Shown: piece by piece, positions 1 to 7,425 of the stretch
Layout of the letters: each line of letters starts with the position of its first letter
Numbering within the stretch: position 1 is the first letter of the stretch
From: a virus
Strand: one strand, 5' to 3'
IMG/VR virus record: IMGVR_UViG_3300032093_001060
Span: 1 to 20,207 of that record
DNA: 20,207 nucleotides
Made by a program: the position numbers and the translations under genes
The notes under the pieces: model-generated
What the model was told of the DNA's origin: nothing
Databases searched by the model: none
What the model saw: only the letters and a program-made list of their open reading frames with translations

Positions 1-510
1 ATGGGTTGGTATGACGAGGAGATGAGTCCAGAAGTATTTACTAATTCAGATATGAACGATGTTGTAGCATTGTTTAACCATGATGCAAACATGGTGCTTG
101 CTAGGACTAAATCTGGTACATTAAAATTAAACTTAACTGGAAATGCTTTAGAGTATTCTTTTGAAGCACCAAATACAACTTTAGGCAACGATCTTTTAGA
201 AATGGTTAAACGTGGAGATGTTTACCAAAGTTCATTTGCCTTTAGTGTAGAAAAAGAAGATTGGGAGGAAAATGGCGGTGGTAAGCCAAAGAGAATAATC
301 CGCAGTATTAAAAAGGTATATGATGTTTCTCCGGTGACTTACCCAGCCAACCCTGACACAATGGTTGCAAAAAGGAGTTATGAGCAAATAGCTGGAAAGG
401 TAGATGAGGATTTACAAAGTGTAATTGATATATCTGTTAAATCAGAGATTAATATTGATAACGAGTTACGCAGGAATGCCCTGCATTTACTAAAATTAAA
501 AACAATTTAA
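1..510 (+). CDS. HK97-family prohead protease (5' partial)
   Basis: This is a serine protease that matures the prohead by cleaving the capsid scaffold domain. Family-typical features are an FNHD motif (H27 of the visible part), a K-R-G-D-V segment near 70-74 followed by SSFAF (likely catalytic serine S78), and a DVSPVTYPAN block near 109-118. The family normally begins with a stretch ending in a G-Y-A-x-x-F-type motif some tens of residues before the histidine. That stretch is absent, so the ATG at base 1 is probably an internal methionine and the true start lies before the window. The gene stops one base before the major capsid start, the usual protease-capsid order. The C-terminal tail after about residue 125 is not conserved in the family as far as I can tell. 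The family call is firm; the 5' end is not. Confidence 0.9.
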   Translation: MGWYDEEMSPEVFTNSDMNDVVALFNHDANMVLARTKSGTLKLNLTGNALEYSFEAPNTTLGNDLLEMVKRGDVYQSSFAFSVEKEDWEENGGGKPKRIIRSIKKVYDVSPVTYPANPDTMVAKRSYEQIAGKVDEDLQSVIDISVKSEINIDNELRRNALHLLKLKTI

Positions 511-511
511 A

Positions 512-1738
512 ATGAATTCTAAGGAATTAAGAGAAAAGCGGGCTTCCGATTATGCGATAATGGAAGACCTACAAAAAAGAGCAGCAGCCGAAGGTCGCTT
601 AATGTCAGCTGATGAGTTGGCACAGTGGGATCAAGCGGATGCCTCTTTTAAAAGTTATACAGACCAGATTTCTCGTTTAGAAAGATGGAATGAAATCAAC
701 TCTGAGTCAAGAGGATTAAGCGAGGTTGAGCAAACAGTTGCTGCAATGCCTACTAATCAAAGAGAGATTGTAAAGTCTCCTGAATATCACTCTGCATTCA
801 TGAAGGCTATTGCCAAGAGAGAGTTAAACAACACTGAGCGTTCATTGCTTCGTGAGATGCGTGGTACTGCAACTATTACGACTGCAGAGACTGGCTTGGC
901 TGGTGGTTATGTCATTCCTTACCAATTCTCAAACGAGTTGGAAAGAACAATGGCATATTATGGACCAATGTTACAGGTTAGCCGTATTATAACTACTCCT
1001 CAAGCTGGCACATTGTACTGGCCAAAGGTAAATGACACTGGAACAAGTGCTAACTGGCATACAGAAGGTAATGCTGTGACTGTACAAGACATGACCTTTA
1101 CAAGAGAGACTTTTGCAGCTCACGTTTGTAACACATTGGTTAAGGTATCTGTTGAGTGGGCAAATGATGAGTTTGGTCTATTAAATAGCGAATTACCTAT
1201 CATGTTAGGTGAGCGTTTAGGTAGAGCGTTAAACACTGCGTTTACAACTGGTGATGGCTCTGGTAAACCAACTGGATTTAAAGACGCTGCTCCATCCGGT
1301 GTAGAATCTGCATCTACTGGCGCGTTTACTGCTGCTAACCTTGTTGACCTTGTTCACTCTGTTGACATTGCTTACCGTAACTCTCCATCTGCTGCATTTA
1401 TGATGCATGACCAGATTTTGAGTGCGGTTAGAAAGTTAAATTATGATACTGCAAACAATCCATTGTTCCAGCCATCATTGAGAGAAGGTACACCTGATAG
1501 ATTATTGGGATACAATTTCTTTGTGAATAATGATTTACCATCTACACAAGCTGCAGATGCAAAGATTATTTACTTTGGAGATTGGAGCAAATATATAATC
1601 CGTGCGGTTGCTAATAATGTCCTTGTGCCATTGCGTGAGCGTTTCATGGATGAGATGGAAATAGGTTTCTTAATGTATGCTCGTTATGATGGCAAGTTGC
1701 TTAATACGGCAGCAATTAAGCACCTTAAGAATCTGTAA
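512..1738 (+). CDS. Major capsid protein, HK97 fold
   Basis: This is the main shell protein of the icosahedral head. The 408-aa length fits precursor HK97-type capsid proteins. Residues 1-70 are charged and helical (many E, K, R, D, Q), as expected for an N-terminal delta/scaffold domain removed by the protease encoded just upstream. The Phage_capsid-type body follows from about residue 115, with the segments GGYVIPYQFSNELE, LYWPKVNDTG, a TxGDGSGKPTGF block around 247-258, and LLGYNFFVNNDLPS near 330-343. The maturation cleavage site cannot be placed from sequence alone. The start lies one base after the protease stop. A perfect 8-bp hairpin follows the stop and may limit read-through. Identity is very likely. 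Confidence 0.95.
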   Translation: MNSKELREKRASDYAIMEDLQKRAAAEGRLMSADELAQWDQADASFKSYTDQISRLERWNEINSESRGLSEVEQTVAAMPTNQREIVKSPEYHSAFMKAIAKRELNNTERSLLREMRGTATITTAETGLAGGYVIPYQFSNELERTMAYYGPMLQVSRIITTPQAGTLYWPKVNDTGTSANWHTEGNAVTVQDMTFTRETFAAHVCNTLVKVSVEWANDEFGLLNSELPIMLGERLGRALNTAFTTGDGSGKPTGFKDAAPSGVESASTGAFTAANLVDLVHSVDIAYRNSPSAAFMMHDQILSAVRKLNYDTANNPLFQPSLREGTPDRLLGYNFFVNNDLPSTQAADAKIIYFGDWSKYIIRAVANNVLVPLRERFMDEMEIGFLMYARYDGKLLNTAAIKHLKNL

Positions 1739-1760
1739 ACTTTCATTGGGGATCTAATCT

Positions 1761-1784
1761 GGAGGACTTGAAACATAGTCCTCC
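1761..1784 (+). terminator. Hairpin after the capsid gene (terminator-like)
   Basis: GGAGGACT (1761-1768) pairs perfectly with AGTCCTCC (1777-1784) around an 8-nt loop, followed by ATTTTAAAAT. The T tract is weak, so this may attenuate transcription or protect the 3' end of the abundant capsid message rather than fully terminate. The next gene starts at 1803 with no obvious promoter, so some read-through is expected. Confidence 0.55.
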
Positions 1785-1802
1785 ATTTTAAAATATAATA
1801 AA

Positions 1803-2363
1803 ATGGGTTGGAAAGTAACGACTGCACCGGTAAATGAACCTTGGACATTGCAAGAGGTTAAAGATTATTTAAAGATTGATGACTCAAACGAGGACACAAT
1901 GATAAATACTTTAATTAAAGGTGCAAGGATGGTGGCAGAAAGTTATCTTAACCAAGCATTAATAACACAAACAATAACGGAGAAATTTGATAGGTTGTCT
2001 AATCCTACTATTTATCTTAGTGTATCTCCAGTTATTGCAGTTACTAATTTCCAGTACGCAGATAGCCAAAATACTACGCAAACCTTTGCATCTACTAATT
2101 ATGTCGTTGACACATTCAGTAAGCCTGCAAGGTTAACGCTTGGCTACGGCAAGACATGGCCAACACTTTATGGGAATATAAATGATGTTACGATTACTTA
2201 TACGGCTGGCTACGATACAGAAAGTAGCGGTGTACCATACCAAATAAGACAAGCTATTTTATTAATGATAGCTGATACATACGAGAATAGACAAGATTAC
2301 GTTAGAAAGCTACCAACGGCTTCTCAATATCTTTTAGACCAATATAGAGTTCAATATTTCTAA
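1803..2363 (+). CDS. gp6-like head-tail connector protein
   Basis: This protein likely forms the ring beneath the portal that joins head and tail. The N-terminal segment W-T-L-Q-E-V-K-D-Y-L-K-I (about 14-25), followed by a D/N/E-rich turn, an acidic helix and AESYLNQALITQT, is the hallmark of the HK97 gp6 / phiE125 gp8 group of connectors. The C-terminal part (VPYQIRQAILLMIADTYENR, about 144-163) is the matching terminal helix. At 186 aa it has the usual family length. It follows the capsid gene across a 64-bp gap with a hairpin, and its TAA overlaps the next ATG (TAATG at 2361-2365), so translation of the head-closure gene is probably coupled to it. Confidence 0.85.
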   Translation: MGWKVTTAPVNEPWTLQEVKDYLKIDDSNEDTMINTLIKGARMVAESYLNQALITQTITEKFDRLSNPTIYLSVSPVIAVTNFQYADSQNTTQTFASTNYVVDTFSKPARLTLGYGKTWPTLYGNINDVTITYTAGYDTESSGVPYQIRQAILLMIADTYENRQDYVRKLPTASQYLLDQYRVQYF

Positions 2364-4300
2364 TGAAATACAACAAAAATGAAATTATTGGTCGAATGCG
2401 TGATAGGATTACCATCCAAAATGTCACACGTTCAAAATCAGATACAGGCTTTGCCCAGGAGTCATGGGCAGATAGTGCCATAGTTTGGGCGAATGCCGAA
2501 AGCAAGTTACCTCCATCCAATGAAACGGTAATTGATGGGAAGAATACTGCTAAAAATATAAGTGACTTTACAATAAGATATACGACAGGCATAGATGAAG
2601 AAAGTCGTATTATATGGAATGACAAACTGTATCAAGTTAGAAATATAAAGGTAAGTCACGATAGAAGATTTATAAGTTTTCAAGGCGAATTCTACGACTC
2701 ATACATACTTACCGGTGTTTCCGTTGCTGCCATCCTTTCAGCCAATGCAAGCCTATCTTCCAATGTTAAGGTGATACATAATGTGCTTGCTGCTATGAAT
2801 GCAATAGCAACAACGAACGCTGAAATAGTTGTTAGCCAACAAGGTCAAGTATTACTTGACTCTTCCCTCTCCGCATCTGGCAATGTTTCTGCTGATGCTA
2901 CAAAAGTGATAAAAATTAATAGCGATGTTACTGCAAATGGCACTTTAGCTGCTTCGGTGACAAAAGCTATAAATATAGATAGCACACTAAATGTAAATGC
3001 TACTTTAGTTGGCGATGCTTTAGTGAGCAAAACATTATTAAGTACATTAAATGCAAGTGCTACGACATCGGCTGCGGTTGATGTTGTGACGCAAGGTTTA
3101 GTAAGTGTAGATGCAGCTTTAACAGGATTAGGCACTGTTTCTGCTGATATTTTCCGTACAGTTACATTAGAAAGTAGTTCAAGCACAAGTGCAACAACAG
3201 AATTAAACGCTACGCTTACCAAAGTCATTGAGGCATCAATGAACGCTGCTGCAATTACTGAAAGTGCTGCACAGTTAACGATTGCCGTTAACGCTGAAAC
3301 TAATGCAATTGCTACAACATCAGCAGATGCTACACTATCATATACAGTCAATGCCGAGTTAAACGCTACGGCACAAACAACGGTTAATGCACAGATAACG
3401 AGGATTATTTCTGCAGACATGACTGCAACGGCACAGACAAGTGTTGAGGCTGGCATTGGTGTTACATTTGTTTCTTCATTAATGGCTGCTGGTTCTGTGA
3501 CTAATGCTGAATTGTTTAGAACGGCAACGCTTGAAAGTTTTTTAACTGCAAACGGCACAACGACATCAGCAATTACAACGGCTAAGAATATTTCGGCAAG
3601 TGTAAGCGGAGCGGCAACGGTGACGAACAGTAATTTACAATTATTTGACCCTAATTTTTCATCAGTACAATTATTATTGCATGGGAATGGAACAAATGGA
3701 AGTACTACATTTACCGATAATTCAAACAACAACTTTAGTTTAACAAGAGGTGGAAATACAGTTATTTCAACTGCGCAAAGTAAATTTGGAGGAGCAAGTA
3801 TTTTATTTGATGGAGCTGGAGATTATTTACAAATACCTAATAATTCAAATCTTACATTAGGTACTGGTGATTTTACTATGGAATTTTGGATATATCCATT
3901 AAGTCAACCTGGTTTATTTAATACAATTATTGGAGGCGATGCAACGTCTCAACCAATAGTAAATTTAAGAGGTAGTGGCACGAGTTCAAGTATTAGTATG
4001 AATGTTTTTGGAAGTGCCGATATATTTAATGAATCCTTTACATTTACTCAAAATAATTGGTATCATGTTGCAATTTCAAGAAGTGGTACAAGTCTAAAAG
4101 TATATGTTAATGGAAATCAAATAGGTCCTACAATTACAAATAGTACAAATATATCAGCTCCAATAACGTGTGTAGGAGGTCTTATTTCCTATGCACAAAA
4201 TTTTAATGGTTATATAGATGATGTAAGAATAACAAAAGGAGTTGCAAGATATACTGGGTCAACATTGACAGTACCTACAAGGGAATTTTTAGACCAATAA
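2363..4300 (+). CDS. Head-closure protein fused to repeat region and LamG-like domain
   Basis: Three parts are visible in one uninterrupted 645-aa frame. Residues 1-112 resemble the SPP1 gp16 / HK97 head-closure adaptor family, with the opening GRMRDRITIQNVTRS, a central W-A-x-A-E, and IIWNDKLYQVRNIK. That family normally ends at about 110 residues. Residues ~115-425 are Ala/Thr/Ser/Asn-rich tandem repeats of about 20 aa. Residues ~427-640 are a concanavalin A-like LamG domain, with LLLHGNGTNGSTTFTD, SILFDGAGDYLQIP, DFTMEFWIYP, WYHVAISRSG, YVNGNQIG and YIDDVRITKGVARYTGS. I infer that the adaptor anchors the chain in the neck and the repeats form a stalk that displays the LamG domain, perhaps as a neck whisker or decoration that binds glycans. 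The start overlaps the preceding stop. The LamG part is more A/T-rich than the repeats, which hints at a separate origin. Confidence 0.8.
   Translation: MKYNKNEIIGRMRDRITIQNVTRSKSDTGFAQESWADSAIVWANAESKLPPSNETVIDGKNTAKNISDFTIRYTTGIDEESRIIWNDKLYQVRNIKVSHDRRFISFQGEFYDSYILTGVSVAAILSANASLSSNVKVIHNVLAAMNAIATTNAEIVVSQQGQVLLDSSLSASGNVSADATKVIKINSDVTANGTLAASVTKAINIDSTLNVNATLVGDALVSKTLLSTLNASATTSAAVDVVTQGLVSVDAALTGLGTVSADIFRTVTLESSSSTSATTELNATLTKVIEASMNAAAITESAAQLTIAVNAETNAIATTSADATLSYTVNAELNATAQTTVNAQITRIISADMTATAQTSVEAGIGVTFVSSLMAAGSVTNAELFRTATLESFLTANGTTTSAITTAKNISASVSGAATVTNSNLQLFDPNFSSVQLLLHGNGTNGSTTFTDNSNNNFSLTRGGNTVISTAQSKFGGASILFDGAGDYLQIPNNSNLTLGTGDFTMEFWIYPLSQPGLFNTIIGGDATSQPIVNLRGSGTSSSISMNVFGSADIFNESFTFTQNNWYHVAISRSGTSLKVYVNGNQIGPTITNSTNISAPITCVGGLISYAQNFNGYIDDVRITKGVARYTGSTLTVPTREFLDQ
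2710..3640 (+). repeat. Diverged tandem repeats of about 60 nt (about 20 aa)
   Basis: Within the head-closure fusion the protein cycles with a period of about 20-21 residues. Each unit has the rough pattern [V/L/E]-x-[S/A]-x-[L/V]-x-A-x-[A/G]-T-x-[S/N]-A-x-x-T-x-x-[I/L]. Examples are VNAETNAIATTSADATLSYT and VNAELNATAQTTVNAQITRI, which are adjacent, and two units that contain F-R-T-[V/A]-T-L-E-S. I count roughly 13-14 units. DNA identity between units is low, so these are old or selected protein repeats and not recent slippage. Confidence 0.7.
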
Positions 4301-4310
4301 ACCTAACACG

Positions 4311-5285
4311 ATGAAAATAGCCATTTTTACAAACATCAACTCCCCTGCTACCGACTTTTACCGAACGGTTGGCTGCTATGCCTACATGGGGCATGATATA
4401 AGATACCTTGCCATTGAATCGGCAAAGTGGTATGATTTAATGGATGTTGATGTAGTAGTGGCTAAATCTCCTAATGGAATGCCTTACTTTGAGATGCTAA
4501 GAGAGTGTAAAAGGATGGGTAAGAAGATTATTATTGACCATGACGATAATCTACACGAAACAACACGCACTAACCCTGCACACCTTGGACTAAGCCATGA
4601 GGCAATGCGAAAAACGGTTGAGAATTGCTTTGGCTTTGCTAACCACATTATTTATTCTACTCATGCCTTGCAAAAGTATTATATGAAATATCATGAAGGC
4701 ATTGCAAGCACAGTTATAAATAATGGATGGAATCCAATCATTCAGCCATTTATGCCAGTGCCTAAGATAGAAGATAAGATAAGATTTATATGGAGAGGCT
4801 CAATGCACCACTTGGATGACATAGGTAGCATAGCAAGTTATATTAATGAGTTAGCGAAAGATGAAAGCTGCGATGTTGCCATGCTTGGCATTCAAGATTT
4901 TATCATGGCTCATCTATTTCCAAAGGTGAAAACAAAGGAATGGAATAGTAGTTTATTTGGCTACTTTGAAACATTAAACAATAGCCAATGTCACTACGGC
5001 TTATTTCCGTTACTCAAAAACGATTTTAACTTTGCAAAGAGCAATATATTTGCCATTGAGATGTTAGTCGCTGGTGGTGTAACGATTGCGCCAAAGGGCA
5101 TACCAGAGTACAACATTCCAGGTGTAATAAAGTATGAGAAGTTTGGCGATGTCATGGAGGCAGTGAAAAACAAAGACTTTGACAGAGAGGCAATAGTAAA
5201 GGAGGGAAGGGAATATTTGAACGATGTGCTTAGAGTGGATAAGCAGAACAAAAAAAGAGAACTAATTTTAAATAATTTAAACTAA
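4311..5285 (+). CDS. Glycosyltransferase-like protein
   Basis: This 324-aa protein is probably a GT-B-type sugar transferase. The N-terminal Rossmann-like half opens with MKIAIFTNINSPATDFYR, followed by a strand ending VVVAKSPNG and the segment KKIIIDHDDNLHE (about 73-85), which is characteristic of phage-encoded glycosyltransferases in structural modules. The C-terminal half has FIWRGSMHHLDDI (a strand plus Gly), CHYGLFPL, and SNIFAIEMLVAGGVTIAPKGIPEY. The last resembles the E-x-x-A-x-G-x-P donor-binding region of GT4-like enzymes. The start is 10 bp after the LamG-bearing gene and the stop 6 bp before the next gene, so it is in the late operon. It could glycosylate a capsid, neck or tail protein or alter host surface sugars; donor and acceptor cannot be told. 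No signal peptide or membrane segment is seen. Confidence 0.75.
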   Translation: MKIAIFTNINSPATDFYRTVGCYAYMGHDIRYLAIESAKWYDLMDVDVVVAKSPNGMPYFEMLRECKRMGKKIIIDHDDNLHETTRTNPAHLGLSHEAMRKTVENCFGFANHIIYSTHALQKYYMKYHEGIASTVINNGWNPIIQPFMPVPKIEDKIRFIWRGSMHHLDDIGSIASYINELAKDESCDVAMLGIQDFIMAHLFPKVKTKEWNSSLFGYFETLNNSQCHYGLFPLLKNDFNFAKSNIFAIEMLVAGGVTIAPKGIPEYNIPGVIKYEKFGDVMEAVKNKDFDREAIVKEGREYLNDVLRVDKQNKKRELILNNLN

Positions 5286-5291
5286 TAAACT

Positions 5292-5687
5292 ATGGCGGCT
5301 TTTTCAAATTATTTGGAAGACCAAATAACAGGATGGATTGCAGGTACATCAATGACTGCTCCGACTGCTACATTTGTACAATTGTATAATGGTGATCCAA
5401 CAGACGCAGGATCCGGTGGTACTGCTCTTTTTACAAGATACCAAGTTGCATCTGGTGCAGGTTCTTGGACAAGAGGTACAGGAGGAAATGGTACAATTAC
5501 GAATGCATCTGCTTTTACTATTACATCAAGTGCAACAGCTACTGCATCTGCTACTCACGTTGCGGTATGGGATGCATCTGCAGCTGGTAATTTACTATTT
5601 TATGGTGCTTTGACAACTGCTAAAACAATTGCATCTGGTGATGAGGTTAAATTTAACACAAGTGCTTTAACGTTAACAGTTGCTTAA
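5292..5687 (+). CDS. Small Gly/Ala/Thr-rich phage structural protein
   Basis: This 131-aa protein has the layout of a common but poorly characterised phage structural family. It has an N-terminal helix (MAAFSNYLEDQITGWIAG), then TAPTATFVQLYNGDPTDAGSGG, a Gly-rich stretch, THVAVWDASAAGNLLFYGALT near 87-107, and a closing TIASGDEVKFNTSALTLTV. Such proteins usually lie between capsid and tail genes and are variously labelled tail fibre or decoration proteins; I cannot choose between these. The composition predicts an all-beta fold. The gene ends in a strong hairpin with a T tract, like the capsid gene, which would fit a product made in large amounts. Confidence 0.65.
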   Translation: MAAFSNYLEDQITGWIAGTSMTAPTATFVQLYNGDPTDAGSGGTALFTRYQVASGAGSWTRGTGGNGTITNASAFTITSSATATASATHVAVWDASAAGNLLFYGALTTAKTIASGDEVKFNTSALTLTVA

Positions 5688-5689
5688 AT

Positions 5690-5719
5690 AATAGGAGAAT
5701 GCTTATGTGTTCTCCTATT
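5690..5719 (+). terminator. Hairpin with T tract after the small structural gene
   Basis: AATAGGAGAA (5690-5699) pairs with TTCTCCTATT (5710-5719) around a 10-nt loop, and AAATTTTTAC follows. This is a plausible intrinsic terminator or attenuator in the late operon. The next gene begins at 5732, so read-through must occur unless a promoter overlaps here. Confidence 0.6.
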
Positions 5720-5731
5720 TAAATTTTTACA

Positions 5732-6316
5732 ATGACTTATATCACGCAGAGCCAAATATCAAGGTTAAAAAGAGCAAGTGGAACAGGTGCTAAGACAAGA
5801 GGTATTTTTGCTAATGGCTTAGCTGAAACTGTTATAGAACTTAATGATATATTAAGTAAAATAACCATTGATAAAAGGATGGATGTTATTAATGCTGGAA
5901 TGCCTGCTGCAATAAATGTATATAAGTCTCTTATTCCTATATCTAAAAAAGAACATAAAATAAGTACGTTTGCTAAAGGTGTAGGAAAGTCTGGAGGTAA
6001 TGCTGATTATAGATATATAGTTAAGCCTGGTAACCTTCAAAGATCAATAAAAGGTTTAAGCCAATTATTAAAAAAATACAAGTGGAATAGTGGAGCAATT
6101 GGTCCTCATTATTTAGCACAACCAATAGGTTCTACTTTAAATAGTGAACAAAAATACGATGGCTTTTATGCTCACATGGTTTACGGCTCTGCAAAAGCAT
6201 GGAGGCAAAAAATAGTTTTAAAAGCAAAAAATATGTCTGCATCTGTTGTTTATCCTAAGATGGTAGCAGAGGCAAAGGAAGTAGTTAAGATGTACCCTAA
6301 AAAGTTTTGGGAATGA
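5732..6316 (+). CDS. gp10-like neck / tail-completion protein
   Basis: I infer a neck (tail-completion) protein of the HK97 gp10 type from position and pattern. It is a basic 194-aa protein with a helical N-terminal half (ETVIELNDILSKITIDKRMDV), then R-S-I-K-G-L-S (about 109-115), a hydrophobic-Gly strand, and F-Y-A-H-M-V-Y-G-S (about 144-152), the F/Y-x-x-x-x-E/Y-x-G-T-type segment typical of that family near the C terminus. It sits immediately before the tail-terminator-like gene, the expected place. The insertion around 85-105 makes it a little longer than typical members. Its stop overlaps the next start (ATGA at 6313-6316), which suggests translational coupling. Confidence 0.65.
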   Translation: MTYITQSQISRLKRASGTGAKTRGIFANGLAETVIELNDILSKITIDKRMDVINAGMPAAINVYKSLIPISKKEHKISTFAKGVGKSGGNADYRYIVKPGNLQRSIKGLSQLLKKYKWNSGAIGPHYLAQPIGSTLNSEQKYDGFYAHMVYGSAKAWRQKIVLKAKNMSASVVYPKMVAEAKEVVKMYPKKFWE

Positions 6317-6702
6317 TAGGAAAGGTAATATACGGAAGGTTAAGCGCAGAGCCTACAGTTATAGCGATTGTAGGGCAAAAAATATATCCTGATTTGACAC
6401 CTCAAGATGTGCAATATCCTTTCTGTGTTTACACTATTGTTAATTCTACTCCAGTTGATTACAAGGATGGACAAAGTAATTTGGAGGAGGTGCAATTTCA
6501 AATAGATTGCTATACTCAAAGCTATGATACTACGCAAGAACTCGCAAACAACATAAGAAATAGCCTTGATAGATTTGTAGGGACTGTAAATGGAGTTGAA
6601 GTGCAAACCATTAAATATATGTCCAGCGATTCACAAGTATATAATCCTACCTTAAATGTATATTGGATGTCAGTTGATTTTATGGCAAGAATGAAAAGAT
6701 AA
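6313..6702 (+). CDS. DUF3168-like tail terminator protein
   Basis: The product (129 aa from this start) fits the DUF3168 / tail-terminator group that caps the tail tube. It shows an initial helix (IGKVIYGRLSAEPTVIAIVG), then KIYPDLTPQDVQYPFCVYTIVNS, which matches the family's 'P-x-x-x-x-x-P-Y-x-x-y' pattern, and a strand VQFQIDCYTQSYDTTQELANNIRNSLD followed by a final beta hairpin. A TTG at 6307 would add two residues. I prefer the ATG at 6313 because it makes a 4-bp ATGA overlap with the upstream stop, an arrangement used elsewhere in this window. The position between neck protein and tail tube supports the role. Confidence 0.75.
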   Translation: MIGKVIYGRLSAEPTVIAIVGQKIYPDLTPQDVQYPFCVYTIVNSTPVDYKDGQSNLEEVQFQIDCYTQSYDTTQELANNIRNSLDRFVGTVNGVEVQTIKYMSSDSQVYNPTLNVYWMSVDFMARMKR

Positions 6703-6704
6703 TT

Positions 6705-6974
6705 ATGAAACTAAGATTAATAAAACCGTGGAACGGTAAGCCAGTAGGCGCAACAGGTGTATTCCTTTCCGACTTTGGCAAGCAACTTGTAGCGGATGGC
6801 ATTGCTGAGCATCTTGATGATGACTTTGTAGTAGAGCAAATGCCTGAAAAGAAAAAACAAGAACCACCTCAACCTATTTATGTTCCTGTGCCTATGCCTA
6901 TGGAATATTTCCAGGATGAGAATGAATTGGAAAAAATTGATGTTAATATAGATTTGTCAAAAGCTAAAAAATAA
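6705..6974 (+). CDS. Small phage protein of unknown function
   Basis: This 89-aa protein opens with KLRLIKPWNGKPVGATG, then FGKQLVADGIAEHL. That pattern is widespread in small proteins encoded near phage structural genes and suggests a compact N-terminal beta domain. After about residue 40 it becomes acidic and proline-rich (PPQPIYVPVPMPM), then ends in an acidic-basic tail, so the C-terminal half is probably disordered. It lies 2 bp after the tail-terminator gene and 4 bp before the tail-tube gene. No function can be assigned; a minor neck or tail component or an assembly factor would fit the position. Confidence 0.7.
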   Translation: MKLRLIKPWNGKPVGATGVFLSDFGKQLVADGIAEHLDDDFVVEQMPEKKKQEPPQPIYVPVPMPMEYFQDENELEKIDVNIDLSKAKK

Positions 6975-6978
6975 TAAA

Positions 6979-7407
6979 ATGGCAACAACTGGAATTATTA
7001 ACGGTACGTTGATGCGACTATACAAAGATAGTACTGCTATCGGTTACGCGACATCCTGCCAAATGAACATCACTGCTGCTATGCGTGAAATCTTAACCAA
7101 AGATAGCGCAAGCGGTGGATGGAGAGAAGTTAAAAAAGGTCAGCTTTCAGGCACACTGTCAACAGAGGCATTGTATGCTGGGCCTGGCGATTCATCTACA
7201 AACTACTTGTTTGATGATCTCTTTACAGATTTGATAAGCGGCACTGCTTTAACTATTAAGTTTACTACTGATGTTAGCGGTGATAACGTGTTTACAATGT
7301 CTGCCATCTGTACATCATTGGATTTAAACGCAGCCGTAGAGGAAAATACAAGCTACTCAGCTTCGTTTGAAGTTACAGGTGCAATTACAAAGTCAGTTAA
7401 ATCTTAG
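6979..7407 (+). CDS. Major tail tube protein
   Basis: The tail tube is built from stacked rings of this protein. The 142-aa sequence is beta-rich, with an early strand pattern (TLMRLYKDSTAIGYATSCQMNIT), then REILTKDSASGGWREVKKGQLSGTLSTEALY (about 35-66). This 'tKds..gg..ev..g..s.tis.e.l' pattern is shared with the TP901-1 / Phage_tail_2 tail tube family. A C-terminal strand YSASFEVTGAI follows. The position directly upstream of a tail assembly chaperone and tape measure gene confirms the identification. It is expected to be among the most abundant virion proteins. Confidence 0.85.
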   Translation: MATTGIINGTLMRLYKDSTAIGYATSCQMNITAAMREILTKDSASGGWREVKKGQLSGTLSTEALYAGPGDSSTNYLFDDLFTDLISGTALTIKFTTDVSGDNVFTMSAICTSLDLNAAVEENTSYSASFEVTGAITKSVKS

Positions 7408-7425
7408 AATTAAAAATTACCTAAA

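Noticed and set aside
2845-3732. Open frame of 295 aa on the minus strand
   Set aside because: It is the mirror of the Ala/Thr-rich repeats. The product is a low-complexity Val/Ala/Ser/Leu chain with no domain, opposite a well-supported gene.
5374-5613. Plus-strand 79-aa frame within the small structural gene
   Set aside because: The Leu/Gln/Val-rich product comes from reading repetitive Ala/Thr codons in another frame; the 131-aa frame has the family pattern.
6307-6312. TTG start for the tail terminator gene
   Set aside because: The ATG at 6313 forms an ATGA overlap with the upstream stop, the same coupling seen at other junctions here, and needs no rare start codon.
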